Assembly: GCF_025847275.1 (NCBI RefSeq)
Contig: NZ_JAOZEV010000003.1
Coordinates: 186,001 to 250,000, forward strand
DNA: 64,000 bases
DNA from: Flavobacterium frigoritolerans
Lineage (GTDB): Bacteria; Bacteroidota; Bacteroidia; Flavobacteriales; Flavobacteriaceae
Direction: 5' to 3'
Shown here piece by piece: positions 26,501 to 36,391 of the stretch. A program made the translations under genes and the position numbers. The notes under the pieces were generated by a model. That model did not search any database, was not told where the DNA came from, and saw only the letters and a program-made list of their open reading frames with translations. Within the stretch, counting starts at the first letter, position 1; every line of letters begins with the position of its first letter.

Positions 26501-27357
26501 CTTCAACAACTCCAATTGTCATACCTACTTCTTTAGGTAATAGCACATTAGACATTTATATCAAATGTTTAAAGGAAATTGGAGTAGAGCAACAAATTAA
26601 AGTAGTAGGATATTATGGAACAAGTGGAAAGCCTCAAACACTTGGTATATTAAAAGTTAATCCAAATGTCAAATCAAAGAGATTTTCTAAAAAAGTGGCT
26701 TTAATAACGGTTAAAACAAATTTAAATGGTACTATCAAAGTTCCTGTAGCTAATGATAAAGCTCTATTTCTGAAACAGTTCTTAAGACAAATTTTAATCA
26801 CTCCTGTTATAAAATCAGTTGAACTAGATATGACAGTAGGGCCTGCAAGTGCGACATTGAATTCTAACTACATGCATTTTGACAATGTATCACATCCTTT
26901 AAACCCTCAAAATGTGCTTGTAACAAGTAATGCTACAATACCAAACTTCATACCTCTTTATGACTTTTTATTATCTCAAAATGCACCTGGAACGACAATC
27001 CCTATAAGTACATTTTACAATGGTTATTATATACTTTTCTTTTTTAGTGATGATGGTGGATCTTTAAATACTAGTCATGTTTATCATGGTTTAAACGGTT
27101 TATCGCAACCTACTAAAAATACTATGTTAGTATTTGCTTCTGCAAATGATGCCACTGCAACTCATGAGTTCATACATACTGCAAACTTGCCGCATAGTTT
27201 TTCTGCTTATGAAGCCTCAAAATTTGCTAAATTTACATACGAACCTCATTTCACAGATAACATATTAGATTATTCCCATAAGGTTAGCATTAATCGAGTG
27301 TCATTATGGAATTGGCAAGGAAAAATAGCTAAGCAAGCTTCAGAAATAGAACCTTAA
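23554..27357 (+). CDS. Giant protein with C-terminal metzincin-like metalloprotease motif
   Basis: This 1267-residue protein lacks a signal peptide or membrane helix. Most of it is beta-rich and unrecognised, with a putative Ig-like fold near 460-540 (SGALPSGLNHQLKPGFIFGTPTVAG, a cadherin/He-PIG-like phrase). The C-terminal end contains HEFIHTANLPH (H1204, E1205, H1208, H1214), an HExxHxxNxxH zinc site, followed 24 residues later by NILDYS (1236-1241), which stands where metzincins have their Met-turn; here Leu replaces Met. It is 2 bp downstream of the S8-like gene and surely co-expressed with it. A zinc endopeptidase is likely; the substrate is unknown. It could be an autoprocessing or effector domain. 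Confidence 0.7.
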   Translation: MSTVFDFTYTLNSETTQNEVLYNSTTTAAKVEYGPTSHFFVDESKLSSTVAANYTTDAFGPVTGSLTTKYRTTSKIRATGTDPVKVMAICNGQVLIQPQTGDATKVNLILKPSDTYAPLKIKYFIYRGVNKADLIGNNILKPVVNNDPNQPIFLNKLWTQYIAFNTSLKDPGTGQNFPLPNEFPSFLIGYDETQSDNTLIENYFTKKDINISYQIPLCKAGEHLGNFTGEIGLDIVLDHGDYQLQNQEELFKLDLKFAREKEHVFDTATIPSSTPVKVKRYKEYIHQFMDAAAFWGSHMECGNIKTIATEIAKTAGLTKNDDIFSKIVNKYQTQNKIYLYIQAENNRSYNYYDTTRKVYGFSTAGQLNTSSGWPIIIEELTVTVSNPPKYRKALAFNLEYNIHVCDGTFTTDTSVSPNKHIANIVIPEYERHVSIDIISPKNNTSLYPYIERPISQEGFISEKMQFEIPDNATISGALPSGLNHQLKPGFIFGTPTVAGLSSIKVVANSKVQNINFIINSTSAPLIEYLTGKTKQIDITFQINGTKSCASFLMLYGNLKQEFPLKNYYNDLFPVNLTTNFLLPTTETENMSSWVTYDKSRMVNLDDILSVGASIQNKLVFDNGKGAAVSGVAPRKTRRLYMAILKRNSDHNTEYNNLNIDTITSGIAKTTTTQDQYALNLYNDLDFSVYKGTFNDGSNILNSLTLIHNNDLSKKNSYFHFGITNEEYNKLVHGQTTIPVVTPPAIVPQFLPTDADNVYFHLEEISTFTTQNVQKFKVGMRFEDNTGAIVTLFPLPANDVFVYTIDGNYFFSKEYAEFHEFFEEYPKAKADFRVKLPYAGEFGFDWMRVGDTIAAGDVDYKNHVGKLYKDPAYKIIENDINKDTGNFVKISKMYKKFELEYKPIPIQWEVNNNVDKYYVPMLTIYPPYIPSIAPAIDLDRQPIYVAPYNDDLNRVAKLTLNLKITVVPTKIELVYDQTLLEITSSTTPIVIPTSLGNSTLDIYIKCLKEIGVEQQIKVVGYYGTSGKPQTLGILKVNPNVKSKRFSKKVALITVKTNLNGTIKVPVANDKALFLKQFLRQILITPVIKSVELDMTVGPASATLNSNYMHFDNVSHPLNPQNVLVTSNATIPNFIPLYDFLLSQNAPGTTIPISTFYNGYYILFFFSDDGGSLNTSHVYHGLNGLSQPTKNTMLVFASANDATATHEFIHTANLPHSFSAYEASKFAKFTYEPHFTDNILDYSHKVSINRVSLWNWQGKIAKQASEIEP

Positions 27358-27367
27358 ATCATATTAT

Positions 27368-28042
27368 ATGAAATATTTAATACATACAACTCTAGGATTA
27401 TTAATTATCCTAGGATGCAATACTAATAAAAATATAAAAATGAAAAAACCAGTAATAAATAATTCAATCGAAAAATTAGAACTCTCAGATCTTCCAAATG
27501 AAATTGGAACAAGTAAAACAAATAAAAATGAGGCAATTTATATAAGTAAAACAGATAATTCATACAATGTTAGAAATAAGGATGGAAAAACCGTTGTATA
27601 TTATTCTAAAGGTTCTGAGGTGGGTAGTGCATTTTCTGGATACGATTATTCAGAAAATCCAATAATAGGAGTTTATAAAGAATTTTATCCTAACAATAAT
27701 ATAAAGATAAAAGGAATCTATTGTTGGTTTGGATTTAAAATAGGCAAATGGTATAATTATTCAGATAACGGAGATCTAATCTCTACTGAAGATTTTGATA
27801 ATGGCTTTATATATAGTATGGACCAAGTGTTTTCATACTGTCAAGAAAATGGAATTTCATTAGAAAAAAAAGAGAGCGGTTATACAACTACAATATCTAA
27901 ATATAAGTCCGTTTCAGATAATAAAAATTATTGGGTTATTCGATATCCTAATTATGAAAAACAAGTTTATATAAATATTCAAATAGATGGTTTAAATGGA
28001 AATATTGTTAAAACAGTTGAGTCACCTTTCCCTGCAGATTAA
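27368..28042 (+). CDS. Lipoprotein with MORN/YwqK-like repeats
   Basis: This 224-residue protein has a lipoprotein signal, lipobox IILGC (cysteine ~17). The centre has the phrases GVYKEFYPNNNIKIKGIY and GKWYNYSDNGDLISTEDFDNG, which resemble the MORN-2/YwqK antitoxin-type repeat. The remainder is unrecognised. It is 10 bp downstream of the metzincin-like gene, so it shares that operon and ends it. MORN-2 lipoproteins often accompany toxins or effectors as immunity-type partners, so a protective role against the two proteases is conceivable, but this is inference. Confidence 0.7.
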   Translation: MKYLIHTTLGLLIILGCNTNKNIKMKKPVINNSIEKLELSDLPNEIGTSKTNKNEAIYISKTDNSYNVRNKDGKTVVYYSKGSEVGSAFSGYDYSENPIIGVYKEFYPNNNIKIKGIYCWFGFKIGKWYNYSDNGDLISTEDFDNGFIYSMDQVFSYCQENGISLEKKESGYTTTISKYKSVSDNKNYWVIRYPNYEKQVYINIQIDGLNGNIVKTVESPFPAD

Positions 28043-29004
28043 TAAGTATAAAAATCTCATATTATACATTTTAAAATAAAAACCAAAAAGTAAAAACAAC
28101 TTTGAAAGACTAGCAGAAGAAGAATTCTAATATTGATATTAGTACAAATATAACTTTCAAAAATGATTTGATGATAATTAAAAAAGTCTTCCTATTAAAA
28201 AACTTACTAAAAAATAAATGAGGAATATTTACTATCTGTTCTCTATTGTTTTTATTATCTAAACATAGAATAAAATATAGATTTCTAAAGGATATTCTAC
28301 GTCGAAGATATTAATGCAAAGAATATTCAAGAAGCCTGAATCGACCGCATAGTAATGTAAGCCGCAAGATTCTTTGATTATTTGTTGTATTCTTTCGTAA
28401 CATCAATAAATATCACATGATTTACGTTGTGTTTTTCTCTTCAAATAAAGTGCTATAAATTCACTAAGGTAACAAAGTTTAGCCTGTTTTATTACAAAAA
28501 TCTCAGTTATCTGCTAAAACAAACAACTCAAATCTCGTCGATTTAAACTGCAGTACTCGTGATACTTCTACTCTTTACGAAGTTGGTAAAGCAAAACCAA
28601 ACCACAACCTAATTTACAATTCAAAAAATAATTCTGTGTTTATAGACTGTACACTTTTGTATAGTCTATAAACACATGAGTTAAGCAACCTTGCATTCCA
28701 TTTTTTAAGAGCAAATTTCAACTAATATTTGCTTAACGAAGGTTGAAAAAACAATTAGTAAACCATCAAAACATAGATTTTAAAGCTCACATAAGCTAAT
28801 TCAAAGTAGGTTTAGTTGGTATTTAATTGCCTTGTTAGTGTCTTTAATAATTAGACTCTACTAATCTCTAAAAACTACAAAATTAAATTATAAGGAAAGA
28901 ATAATGGAAGATTATAGAAACCAACAACTGCTCCGTAAAGTGTTCTACTAAGCAGCCACCAAAAAAATAGAATACAAATAATAACATAAATAGTATTAAA
29001 AACT
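28043..29004. other. 962-bp gap with no convincing gene; holds late promoter copy B
   Basis: No frame longer than a few dozen codons stands out. A perfect 14-bp stem (TGTGTTTATAGACT, 28635-28648 with 28663-28676, 14-nt loop) lies across the upstream half of the promoter-like element described separately. A 15-codon ORF at 28904-28951 (MEDYRNQQLLRKVFY) follows an AAGGAAAG stretch and may be a leader peptide or chance. The first 600 bp look like decayed sequence, with no recognisable protein remnant. Confidence 0.6.
28649..28731 (+). promoter_or_regulatory. Late promoter-like composite element, copy B
   Basis: It has the same motif order and spacing as copy A: GTACACnnnnGTA (28649-28661), AACACA (28671-28676), CTTGCATTC (28690-28698), TTTTTTAAGAGC (28701-28712) and CTAAnnTTTG (28722-28731). 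Between the CTTGCATTC start and the final G, 33 of 42 bases match copy A without a gap. In this copy the upstream part also forms a 14-bp hairpin. It is 273 bp upstream of the 2452-aa protein gene, so the leader is long. Confidence 0.65.
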
Positions 29005-32000
29005 ATGCCAACAACGCCAACAGATTATAAATACTATCCCGCTTTATCAGATTTGATAAAGCCAGAGGACTTACCCGATTTTTTAAGTTTTATTAAAGAT
29101 GGACTTCGAGGAGTTTTTGATAAAATGTATTATAAAGATTATCAAACTTCTAAGAGTACTACTGGTAGTAGCGCTTTTTATAGTCTAGATATTGTAAGCA
29201 GAAAAAAGTTAGAATTCGAATTACCAGGAACTGGTGCTTTCTTTGTATTAAACCCTGATTACGAAGATCGTACCATATCCTCCTTTCCCATTACACTTTT
29301 CTGGGAATGGGAAGTTATGCGTTACATAAGATATTTTAATGCAAATGGCTTTTCATTTTCTGTAGAAGATTTTTATGATCTTGGTTTAACTGTTCTAAAA
29401 ATATCCGAAGAGCAAATAATCCAGTTGGCTATAAACACATTTGTAGTTCAAAGTAATCCTGCACTTTCAAAATTCGGTCAGCTTGTTCAGGATATAAATA
29501 CCTTATACGGTACTGCAATAGCTATCGATGAAACTTCTAGCAATAGTTTACAAGAATTAATAGTTCAAGTTAGCCTTCTAGATAAAAAAATTGCTCCTGC
29601 AATATTTTCATTGTATTTACTATCGACCGATTTATCAGAGACAAAAGCAAAAATTAAAACCTTTTTCTCATCTTTTATTCCAGATGATATTGAAGAATAC
29701 ATTAAAAAAATTATTACTCCAAAAGCCAGAGTAACGCTTGAATTATCTGCTGCAATTGAATTTCCAAGAAAAATTTTATTGCCTTGGAAAAACAATGGTA
29801 CTGAAAGAGATGAAGACGAAACACATCTTGCCAAATTTCAATTTGCTAAGGCTATTTTATACGCCGATACGCAAGCAGGAATAGGTTACAGCTTAGAACT
29901 TGCAGGTACTTTGAGTCCAAAATTTTGTGAAATTGGAAGATCTGGTATGCTTATTCAAATAGAAAGTTTAAAACTTGATTTAAGCAAGAAAACCAATATT
30001 CTAGAAGCTGATGCAGATGGCAGACCTAATGACTTTGTTGGGGTATACGCCCGTGCCATATCGGTAACATTGCCGTCCAGATGGTTTAATGATGACAAAA
30101 AAGAAATAGGAAATACTGTGCCAACATTAAAAATTGGTGCCTCTGATCTATTAATTGGTACAGGAGGTTTATCCGGTAATATTTATCTGGAAACAGTTCC
30201 TGTCCCTACTGGTAATGGCTTGAGTTATTTTAATGACAAGTTCGACTTTCTTTATCCGATCACTATGTTCGAGACGGGTAAAGAAGATAAGGTGGTTAAG
30301 GAAAAAGAAATTGTTAATTATACTGCTTTAATCCAGCATTTAGAAGAATTAGATACTTTAAAACTACCTTGTGCCTTTAAATATCCATTGGTACTAAAGA
30401 CCAATGCCGACTTACTATCTGCATTAGTAAGGCCTAATACGATTTACAGCTTTAATACCGCTAAGGAATATCAAGATTTTTTATCAAAACTTATCGAAAA
30501 TACGTTATGGAAAACTATAGGTTCTCCTAGTAATGGTTTTAAAATAGGTTTTAACAAATTTGACATTTCTTTCAAACAAAATAAGGTTATTGGTTCTAAT
30601 ATTAAGGGACAATTAATTCTAAATAAGTTAAAAAAACCAGATGGCAGAACTCCTTTTAGCGCTGTCCTCGAGGGGCATTTATACGATGACGGTGATTTTA
30701 ATCTTACCGCTTCTTTTGAAAAAGAAAGTGCTCCAACAGCCACTTTATTTAATCTTGTACAATTTGACTTCTTTAGTTTCGAATTAGGGAAGCAAGATGA
30801 AGATTTTTATGTAGGAACTTCGTGTTATGTTTCGTTTCCAAACCCAATAATGAATAAGATCATGCAGGGTCAAGGAATTGACATCGAAAAACTTCGTATT
30901 TACAGTGATGGTAATATCGAGGTTGAAGGTGGCTCTATTCCAATACCATTGAATCGAACTTTAGACCTTGGGGCAGTTAAAATGACTATTTCTAACGTTA
31001 ATTTTGGATCTACTCAAATTAATGGCCGTAAATATAACTTTTGGGGATTTGATGGTGCTATTAGTATCAATCCATTAGGTGTAGATGCTCGTGGAGAAGG
31101 TGTTAAATATTACTATTGCACTGAAGAAGGTCATAAGGACGACTTTTTAAGAATTCAAACCATCGAAGTCGATTTAATAATTCCTGGATCAGCCTCTAAA
31201 TCATCTGCGATGGCTATTATCAACGGAATGATTTCTCTACCTCAACCTGGTGTATCACAAGAATTTACGGGAGAAGTTTCTTTAAAATTACCAAAAGCAA
31301 AAATATCTGGTGGTGTAGGAATGCGTTTTATGCCTAAATACCCTGCCTTTTTGGTAGATGCTCATGTTGATCTTCCTACTCCTATTCCGTTAGGATTCCT
31401 TTCTATTTCTGCTTTTAGAGGTTTATTAGGCTATAGATATGTCGCAACTAAAGAAGCAGCAGGATTAACTAAAGATAAATCTTGGTACGAATATTACAAA
31501 CATCCAAAACCTGGAATAAATTTAAAAAAATTCACTGGACCGCCTGATTCATTAGAGTATGACTCTCCATTTTCTATTGGAGCTGGGGCTACCTTTGGGA
31601 CTGTTGCAGATGGCGGACACGTCTTGTCATTGCGTGCAATGATGTTATTGTCTCTTCCTACCTTATTTTATATTGAAGCAGGATTAAACGTTATTGCTGG
31701 ACGATTAGGACTTATTGAAGATGATCCTAGCAACCCTCCGTTTTTTGCTATGGTTGCCTTTGGTGATGATTCATTAGAGTTGGCTGCTGGAGCAGACTTT
31801 AGTATTCCTAAAGATGGTGGAGAAATTTTTAAATTACATGCTTTATTAGAGGCTGGATTTTTCTTCAAAAATCAAAAACCCTGGTATGTTAATATTGGAT
31901 CCAGAAAAGATCCAATTGAGGCTAGAATATTAACTTTATTCTCTGCCAAGGCCTTTATTATGCTTTCTGCTCAGGGAATTGAAGCTGGTGCCAGATTAGA

Positions 32001-35000
32001 GTATAAAGTAGACAAAAGTTTTGGACCTGCCAGAGTAAAAATGTGGGCTTATCTTGAATTAGGAGGGAAAATTTCGTTCAAGCGTCCACAAATGGGTGGT
32101 TACATTGCTGCTGGTGGAGGAATTCAGATTAAAATTTGGATTGTAAAAGTAGAAATTGGATTAGATACTATGTTCTCTATCGAGTCATTTAAACCATTTT
32201 TAATTTATGCTGAAATACAATTAAGTGTACGTGTAAAAATTGGTTTTATTAAGGTACGCAAAAAGTTTACAATTGAGCTTAAATGGGATATAAACAGAAT
32301 AATTGACCGTACTCCTTATAGCCCACTTCCTATGGGAACGCATGGAGATGCACAGGATAACAGAACTTCTGAATCGGTTAAAGGGGTACATATGCTAACA
32401 AATCAGGCATTTCCTCTTAATTATTTTAGCACAATTCCTAATGGAAATGATATTACCGAAATAATTCCTTTAGATACTTTCATTGACATTAAAATGGCTA
32501 AAGGGTTATTGCCTAATCCAGATTTAAAGACCAAAATTGGAGGTTTTACTGGTGATGCAAAAAATTATACCGATTTGATGCCTCCAGAAAGTACCAGTCG
32601 TTCAGGTAAACCATTACGTCAGGTAAAGCATCAATATTCGATTAAATCAATTGGGTTAAAATCATGGAATAGCACTTCTAATAAATGGGAGGATTATCAT
32701 CCTTTTGAAGCTGTTGTAGAACAAAAAGACAGGGAAAAAGTTGGGAAATTACCATGGGCACAATGGCAAAAAGTAATTGATCAATATGATAGTATCCGAG
32801 TTTTAGCAACCAATCCATTTTCATTTTTAAGTGCTGGAGAACCTGGTTGGTATGTTCCGGAACAATACGGAATTACTCCATCTAAATTGTTTTGTAAATC
32901 AGATGAGATAAAAAGAGAGCATATCGATTTCTTTAATAAAAGAATTGGAAAACGCTTTTATACACCTATGCAATATGAAGCAGAAAAAATCAATGGCCTC
33001 TTTTTTAAACTCATAGGAGATCTTTCGGATGTTGTAGAAAAGAATAAACTTGAGGGTGGCGATTTCATGACTATTACTGGAGAAAACAATCCTTTTGGTT
33101 ATAGAAAGTCTTTATCGTTTAAAAACTACAATCAGTTAGAAATTATATTCCCAAAATCGGCTATTGAACCTACTTTGCAACTTACCACTCGAGCAAAAGA
33201 TGTAAAAATAGTAGCCTACACTGCTATTATCGATGAAAAGACAAACCTCATTAAATATGAAAAAATTTCGTTGAAAAAAAGTCCTTTTGAAACAACGATT
33301 TCCGAGGAATTAACATATTCTAAAGAGGAACTCCGAATTGGTATAACTCTATATGATGCAAATAGTGATCCTATTTCAAAAACTAAAATTGATAAAATAG
33401 TAATCATTCCTTTATCTGCAAATACAGAACGCATTTTAGAAATTAGAAATGAACTTGCAGCACTATTTGATAAAACCTATACTGACGCTGAGGGAGTAAT
33501 CTCTATTTCTTTTCCAAGTGATATGCCAAAATACAATTCGTTACTTGCAGAATTAACACAATTACGAATAAATGCTGGTAATAGTACTCCTATTGGTACT
33601 CCTACTACACGTTCTTTCACTCGTTTTTATGGATATAAAGGAAAAGCCGTTTATGCATTTGATAAAGTCTTTAAATTTAATAACACCTACCTTATTTCAT
33701 TCCATCCACAACCAAATACAACAGTTATTGTTCAAATTGACATTAATGGAAGAGTATTAAGAGAGCGTTTGTTAAATGGTGTGGTAACTTCAATGCAAGT
33801 AGTCAATGGCAATTTGTTCCTTACCCAAGGCATGGATGCCAAACAATGTAAAGGAATTGGAGAAGCTATTATTGACTATGATTTTGTTGTAGGCTGCCAA
33901 AATCCGATTGCTTCAACAGCCATTATTGAACTTGATTCTGAATTGAATCAGAATTTCGGGATGCAATACCTAAACACCTATTCTATAGGTTTTAACAAAT
34001 TATTACCTCTGGATAACGACGAACTGCTTTGGATTAACACAGTAACTGATGGAACTCAAATTAACTGGATTAACGGAAGTGATCGTACTATTATTCATCG
34101 TACAAAAATCAGTGAAATAGCAATTAAAATACTTCAGCATAGTGGTACTGAATTTAGCTTAATTACAAAAAATAAAAAAATTATTAGTATTAGCATTAAC
34201 ACAGCTACTAAAGCTATAACTGTAACTGATACAAAAGTTGTTTCTGATGCCTCTGTTACCGAAATTACCGATGCAATCATTGCAAATGATAAAATTCTGA
34301 TGTCGGTTAAATTAACAGATGGGAAATTTGGTTTAGCTCAAATTAGCGGAACCGCTATTAAGGTAGTTAAAAACGATACAATTTTTGACTCGCCTATTTA
34401 TTTATCAAATAATACCTTAACTGATAACTCAATTCTGGCTTATAATGAACATTATTTGTTTGTATTTAATTCCACATTAGAACTTACAAAATTAATCAAA
34501 AGAGATAGTACAACAGATCAAGCGTCTATAATTACTATCCAAAACGATCCAGTAGCTAATGAAATTCTAATGCTTTCTTCTAGACCGAATGAAAAAGGAA
34601 TTTATTTCTCTCTATTTAATGACCTATTCGATAACTGCGCGTTATATCCAATAAAGAAAGTTGAAGTAACATCATCAAGCTTAGTCTTAACAAACGGAAC
34701 TACTAGTTTAATTGAGCTTAATACAGATACAAACTTAAGCTATACAAGAGGAACTAGAACTTCAAAATTAATTACTGTAAATAGTGTAATCTGCTCGAGA
34801 GGAAGTAACACCGAAAATGAAGAATTAGAGTACACTACTTTTATACAGAGCATCGATTGGTTAACTAAAGAAAGTTACTTTCATAATACAACCATACCAC
34901 CTTTTAAAGCTGTAGAAGAAGACAATATAGCTATGAAGGATGCTATTCAAAATACTGTTCAGCCTATTTGGAGAGCAAATACAACTTATTGTTTAGACTT

Positions 35001-36363
35001 TGAATTACTAGATACTGTAGATGACAAAAATGAAACATCGTTTAAATACTATTATGGATTTAAAACTTTAGGCCCTATAGGTCACTTTCCTGTTGCTGAT
35101 CCTGTAACACCTGCTGGACAAGATCCTGCTCCAAAAAACGAATTAACCGATTTGGCAAAATCACCATTAACATCTTTAAGACAGTATATCGATTACAACC
35201 GTTCTTACCCTAATGCCGATGGAAGTTTATTACAATCTAAACCTGTTTTTTATGGAAATGAGCAATGTGAGGTTTCGTTATTTTTTACAAATCCTTATGC
35301 GTATCATATGTTCAAAGATTGGGAAAACTATGAGACTTCCAGACCAAGGATGGCAGGCGCTTTAAACCTTATTATTAAAGATCCTCTTAATGACGTGCTT
35401 ATTCCATATCCGTTACAAGACGAAATAACCAAATATCCTAAAGTCGAAAAAAAGGAAAAAGGAGAGGAATGGGTAAGTGATACCGACCCTAGATTGCCTT
35501 TAGGTATAAAATTGTTAAATAATTTTATCAATTCAAAACCTGAAATGAAATGTACACTAACGCTTGGAGATCCTTTGCTGCCAAAATCATACGGTTATAG
35601 TGTAAAGCTAACAAATTTAAAACCTTCAAAATTGTATACGATTTTAGCAAATAATTATTTTGATACTAGCCAAAATCTAGACGAAAATAAAGGTAAAAAT
35701 GTTCTTGTACATCAATTTGGGTTCCAAACCTCACGTTACAGAAACTTTGAAGAACAAGTACAAAGCTATGAGATTGGAGAAAAAGATAATACTGGACTTG
35801 TCGTTAAGTCACGTAAAGCATTATTTGATATAAAACTAAATTTAAGTGATGATCAAATTGCAGCTTTAAACAACGTAATTATTGGTCAAGAAGATGCGTT
35901 AAGTGATTCAATGGCATTAAAATACCAGCATTCATTTGATCGTGCTATTGAGGGAATTTTAAAATTATCTCCTCTTGATCCGGCACAAAGCACTGAAATC
36001 AATCGCATTATCGATACCAATACTGGAGATATCGTAGCGCTTTTAGTTCGTAATCCTGAACCTTTTAACATTCCTAAAATGCCATTAGAAGAAATTAAGG
36101 ATACAATTATTGTAGGTGTTCCTAGCATAGAAATGATTGATAATAAAGAAGTTAAGAAATTCACCAAAAACATTGAGTTCGAAGCATTGTATTCAAAAGA
36201 TTATTCTCAGGTTCTGATTATGCATAAGAATAAAAAAATTACTGACAACAGTCTAGACATCCAATTTGAATACAGAATGTGGAATAATAAGGCTAAAATT
36301 GAAAAAGGACTAATTCCATTAACACTATCAATTGATAAGCAGTCATTACACCTAGAATTATAA
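29005..36363 (+). CDS. Giant leaderless protein of unknown function (2452 aa)
   Basis: This is one of the largest proteins one would meet in a bacterium of this kind. There is no signal peptide, membrane helix cluster or type 9 secretion tail. Residues ~1-250 are helical. About 550-1095 is a long glycine-rich beta region (GGVGMRFMPKYPAFLVDAHVDLP...FRGLLGYRYV...YIAAGGGIQIKIWIVKVEIGLDTMF) that alternates like a beta-solenoid or barrel. About 1480-1900 looks like propeller blades. The end (VLIMHKNKKITDNSLDIQFEYRMW) is beta-rich. I do not recognise a family. It is the first gene after late promoter copy B and is followed after 28 bp by the vWA protein. A large secreted-by-lysis structural or toxin-like protein is the best guess. 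Confidence 0.6.
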   Translation: MPTTPTDYKYYPALSDLIKPEDLPDFLSFIKDGLRGVFDKMYYKDYQTSKSTTGSSAFYSLDIVSRKKLEFELPGTGAFFVLNPDYEDRTISSFPITLFWEWEVMRYIRYFNANGFSFSVEDFYDLGLTVLKISEEQIIQLAINTFVVQSNPALSKFGQLVQDINTLYGTAIAIDETSSNSLQELIVQVSLLDKKIAPAIFSLYLLSTDLSETKAKIKTFFSSFIPDDIEEYIKKIITPKARVTLELSAAIEFPRKILLPWKNNGTERDEDETHLAKFQFAKAILYADTQAGIGYSLELAGTLSPKFCEIGRSGMLIQIESLKLDLSKKTNILEADADGRPNDFVGVYARAISVTLPSRWFNDDKKEIGNTVPTLKIGASDLLIGTGGLSGNIYLETVPVPTGNGLSYFNDKFDFLYPITMFETGKEDKVVKEKEIVNYTALIQHLEELDTLKLPCAFKYPLVLKTNADLLSALVRPNTIYSFNTAKEYQDFLSKLIENTLWKTIGSPSNGFKIGFNKFDISFKQNKVIGSNIKGQLILNKLKKPDGRTPFSAVLEGHLYDDGDFNLTASFEKESAPTATLFNLVQFDFFSFELGKQDEDFYVGTSCYVSFPNPIMNKIMQGQGIDIEKLRIYSDGNIEVEGGSIPIPLNRTLDLGAVKMTISNVNFGSTQINGRKYNFWGFDGAISINPLGVDARGEGVKYYYCTEEGHKDDFLRIQTIEVDLIIPGSASKSSAMAIINGMISLPQPGVSQEFTGEVSLKLPKAKISGGVGMRFMPKYPAFLVDAHVDLPTPIPLGFLSISAFRGLLGYRYVATKEAAGLTKDKSWYEYYKHPKPGINLKKFTGPPDSLEYDSPFSIGAGATFGTVADGGHVLSLRAMMLLSLPTLFYIEAGLNVIAGRLGLIEDDPSNPPFFAMVAFGDDSLELAAGADFSIPKDGGEIFKLHALLEAGFFFKNQKPWYVNIGSRKDPIEARILTLFSAKAFIMLSAQGIEAGARLEYKVDKSFGPARVKMWAYLELGGKISFKRPQMGGYIAAGGGIQIKIWIVKVEIGLDTMFSIESFKPFLIYAEIQLSVRVKIGFIKVRKKFTIELKWDINRIIDRTPYSPLPMGTHGDAQDNRTSESVKGVHMLTNQAFPLNYFSTIPNGNDITEIIPLDTFIDIKMAKGLLPNPDLKTKIGGFTGDAKNYTDLMPPESTSRSGKPLRQVKHQYSIKSIGLKSWNSTSNKWEDYHPFEAVVEQKDREKVGKLPWAQWQKVIDQYDSIRVLATNPFSFLSAGEPGWYVPEQYGITPSKLFCKSDEIKREHIDFFNKRIGKRFYTPMQYEAEKINGLFFKLIGDLSDVVEKNKLEGGDFMTITGENNPFGYRKSLSFKNYNQLEIIFPKSAIEPTLQLTTRAKDVKIVAYTAIIDEKTNLIKYEKISLKKSPFETTISEELTYSKEELRIGITLYDANSDPISKTKIDKIVIIPLSANTERILEIRNELAALFDKTYTDAEGVISISFPSDMPKYNSLLAELTQLRINAGNSTPIGTPTTRSFTRFYGYKGKAVYAFDKVFKFNNTYLISFHPQPNTTVIVQIDINGRVLRERLLNGVVTSMQVVNGNLFLTQGMDAKQCKGIGEAIIDYDFVVGCQNPIASTAIIELDSELNQNFGMQYLNTYSIGFNKLLPLDNDELLWINTVTDGTQINWINGSDRTIIHRTKISEIAIKILQHSGTEFSLITKNKKIISISINTATKAITVTDTKVVSDASVTEITDAIIANDKILMSVKLTDGKFGLAQISGTAIKVVKNDTIFDSPIYLSNNTLTDNSILAYNEHYLFVFNSTLELTKLIKRDSTTDQASIITIQNDPVANEILMLSSRPNEKGIYFSLFNDLFDNCALYPIKKVEVTSSSLVLTNGTTSLIELNTDTNLSYTRGTRTSKLITVNSVICSRGSNTENEELEYTTFIQSIDWLTKESYFHNTTIPPFKAVEEDNIAMKDAIQNTVQPIWRANTTYCLDFELLDTVDDKNETSFKYYYGFKTLGPIGHFPVADPVTPAGQDPAPKNELTDLAKSPLTSLRQYIDYNRSYPNADGSLLQSKPVFYGNEQCEVSLFFTNPYAYHMFKDWENYETSRPRMAGALNLIIKDPLNDVLIPYPLQDEITKYPKVEKKEKGEEWVSDTDPRLPLGIKLLNNFINSKPEMKCTLTLGDPLLPKSYGYSVKLTNLKPSKLYTILANNYFDTSQNLDENKGKNVLVHQFGFQTSRYRNFEEQVQSYEIGEKDNTGLVVKSRKALFDIKLNLSDDQIAALNNVIIGQEDALSDSMALKYQHSFDRAIEGILKLSPLDPAQSTEINRIIDTNTGDIVALLVRNPEPFNIPKMPLEEIKDTIIVGVPSIEMIDNKEVKKFTKNIEFEALYSKDYSQVLIMHKNKKITDNSLDIQFEYRMWNNKAKIEKGLIPLTLSIDKQSLHLEL

Positions 36364-36391
36364 AATATAAATCTTTAAAAACAAGAAAAAA

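Noticed and set aside
29005-36363. Tape-measure protein
   Set aside because: The protein is glycine-rich and beta-patterned over its centre and lacks the long helical repeats and membrane segments of tape measures.
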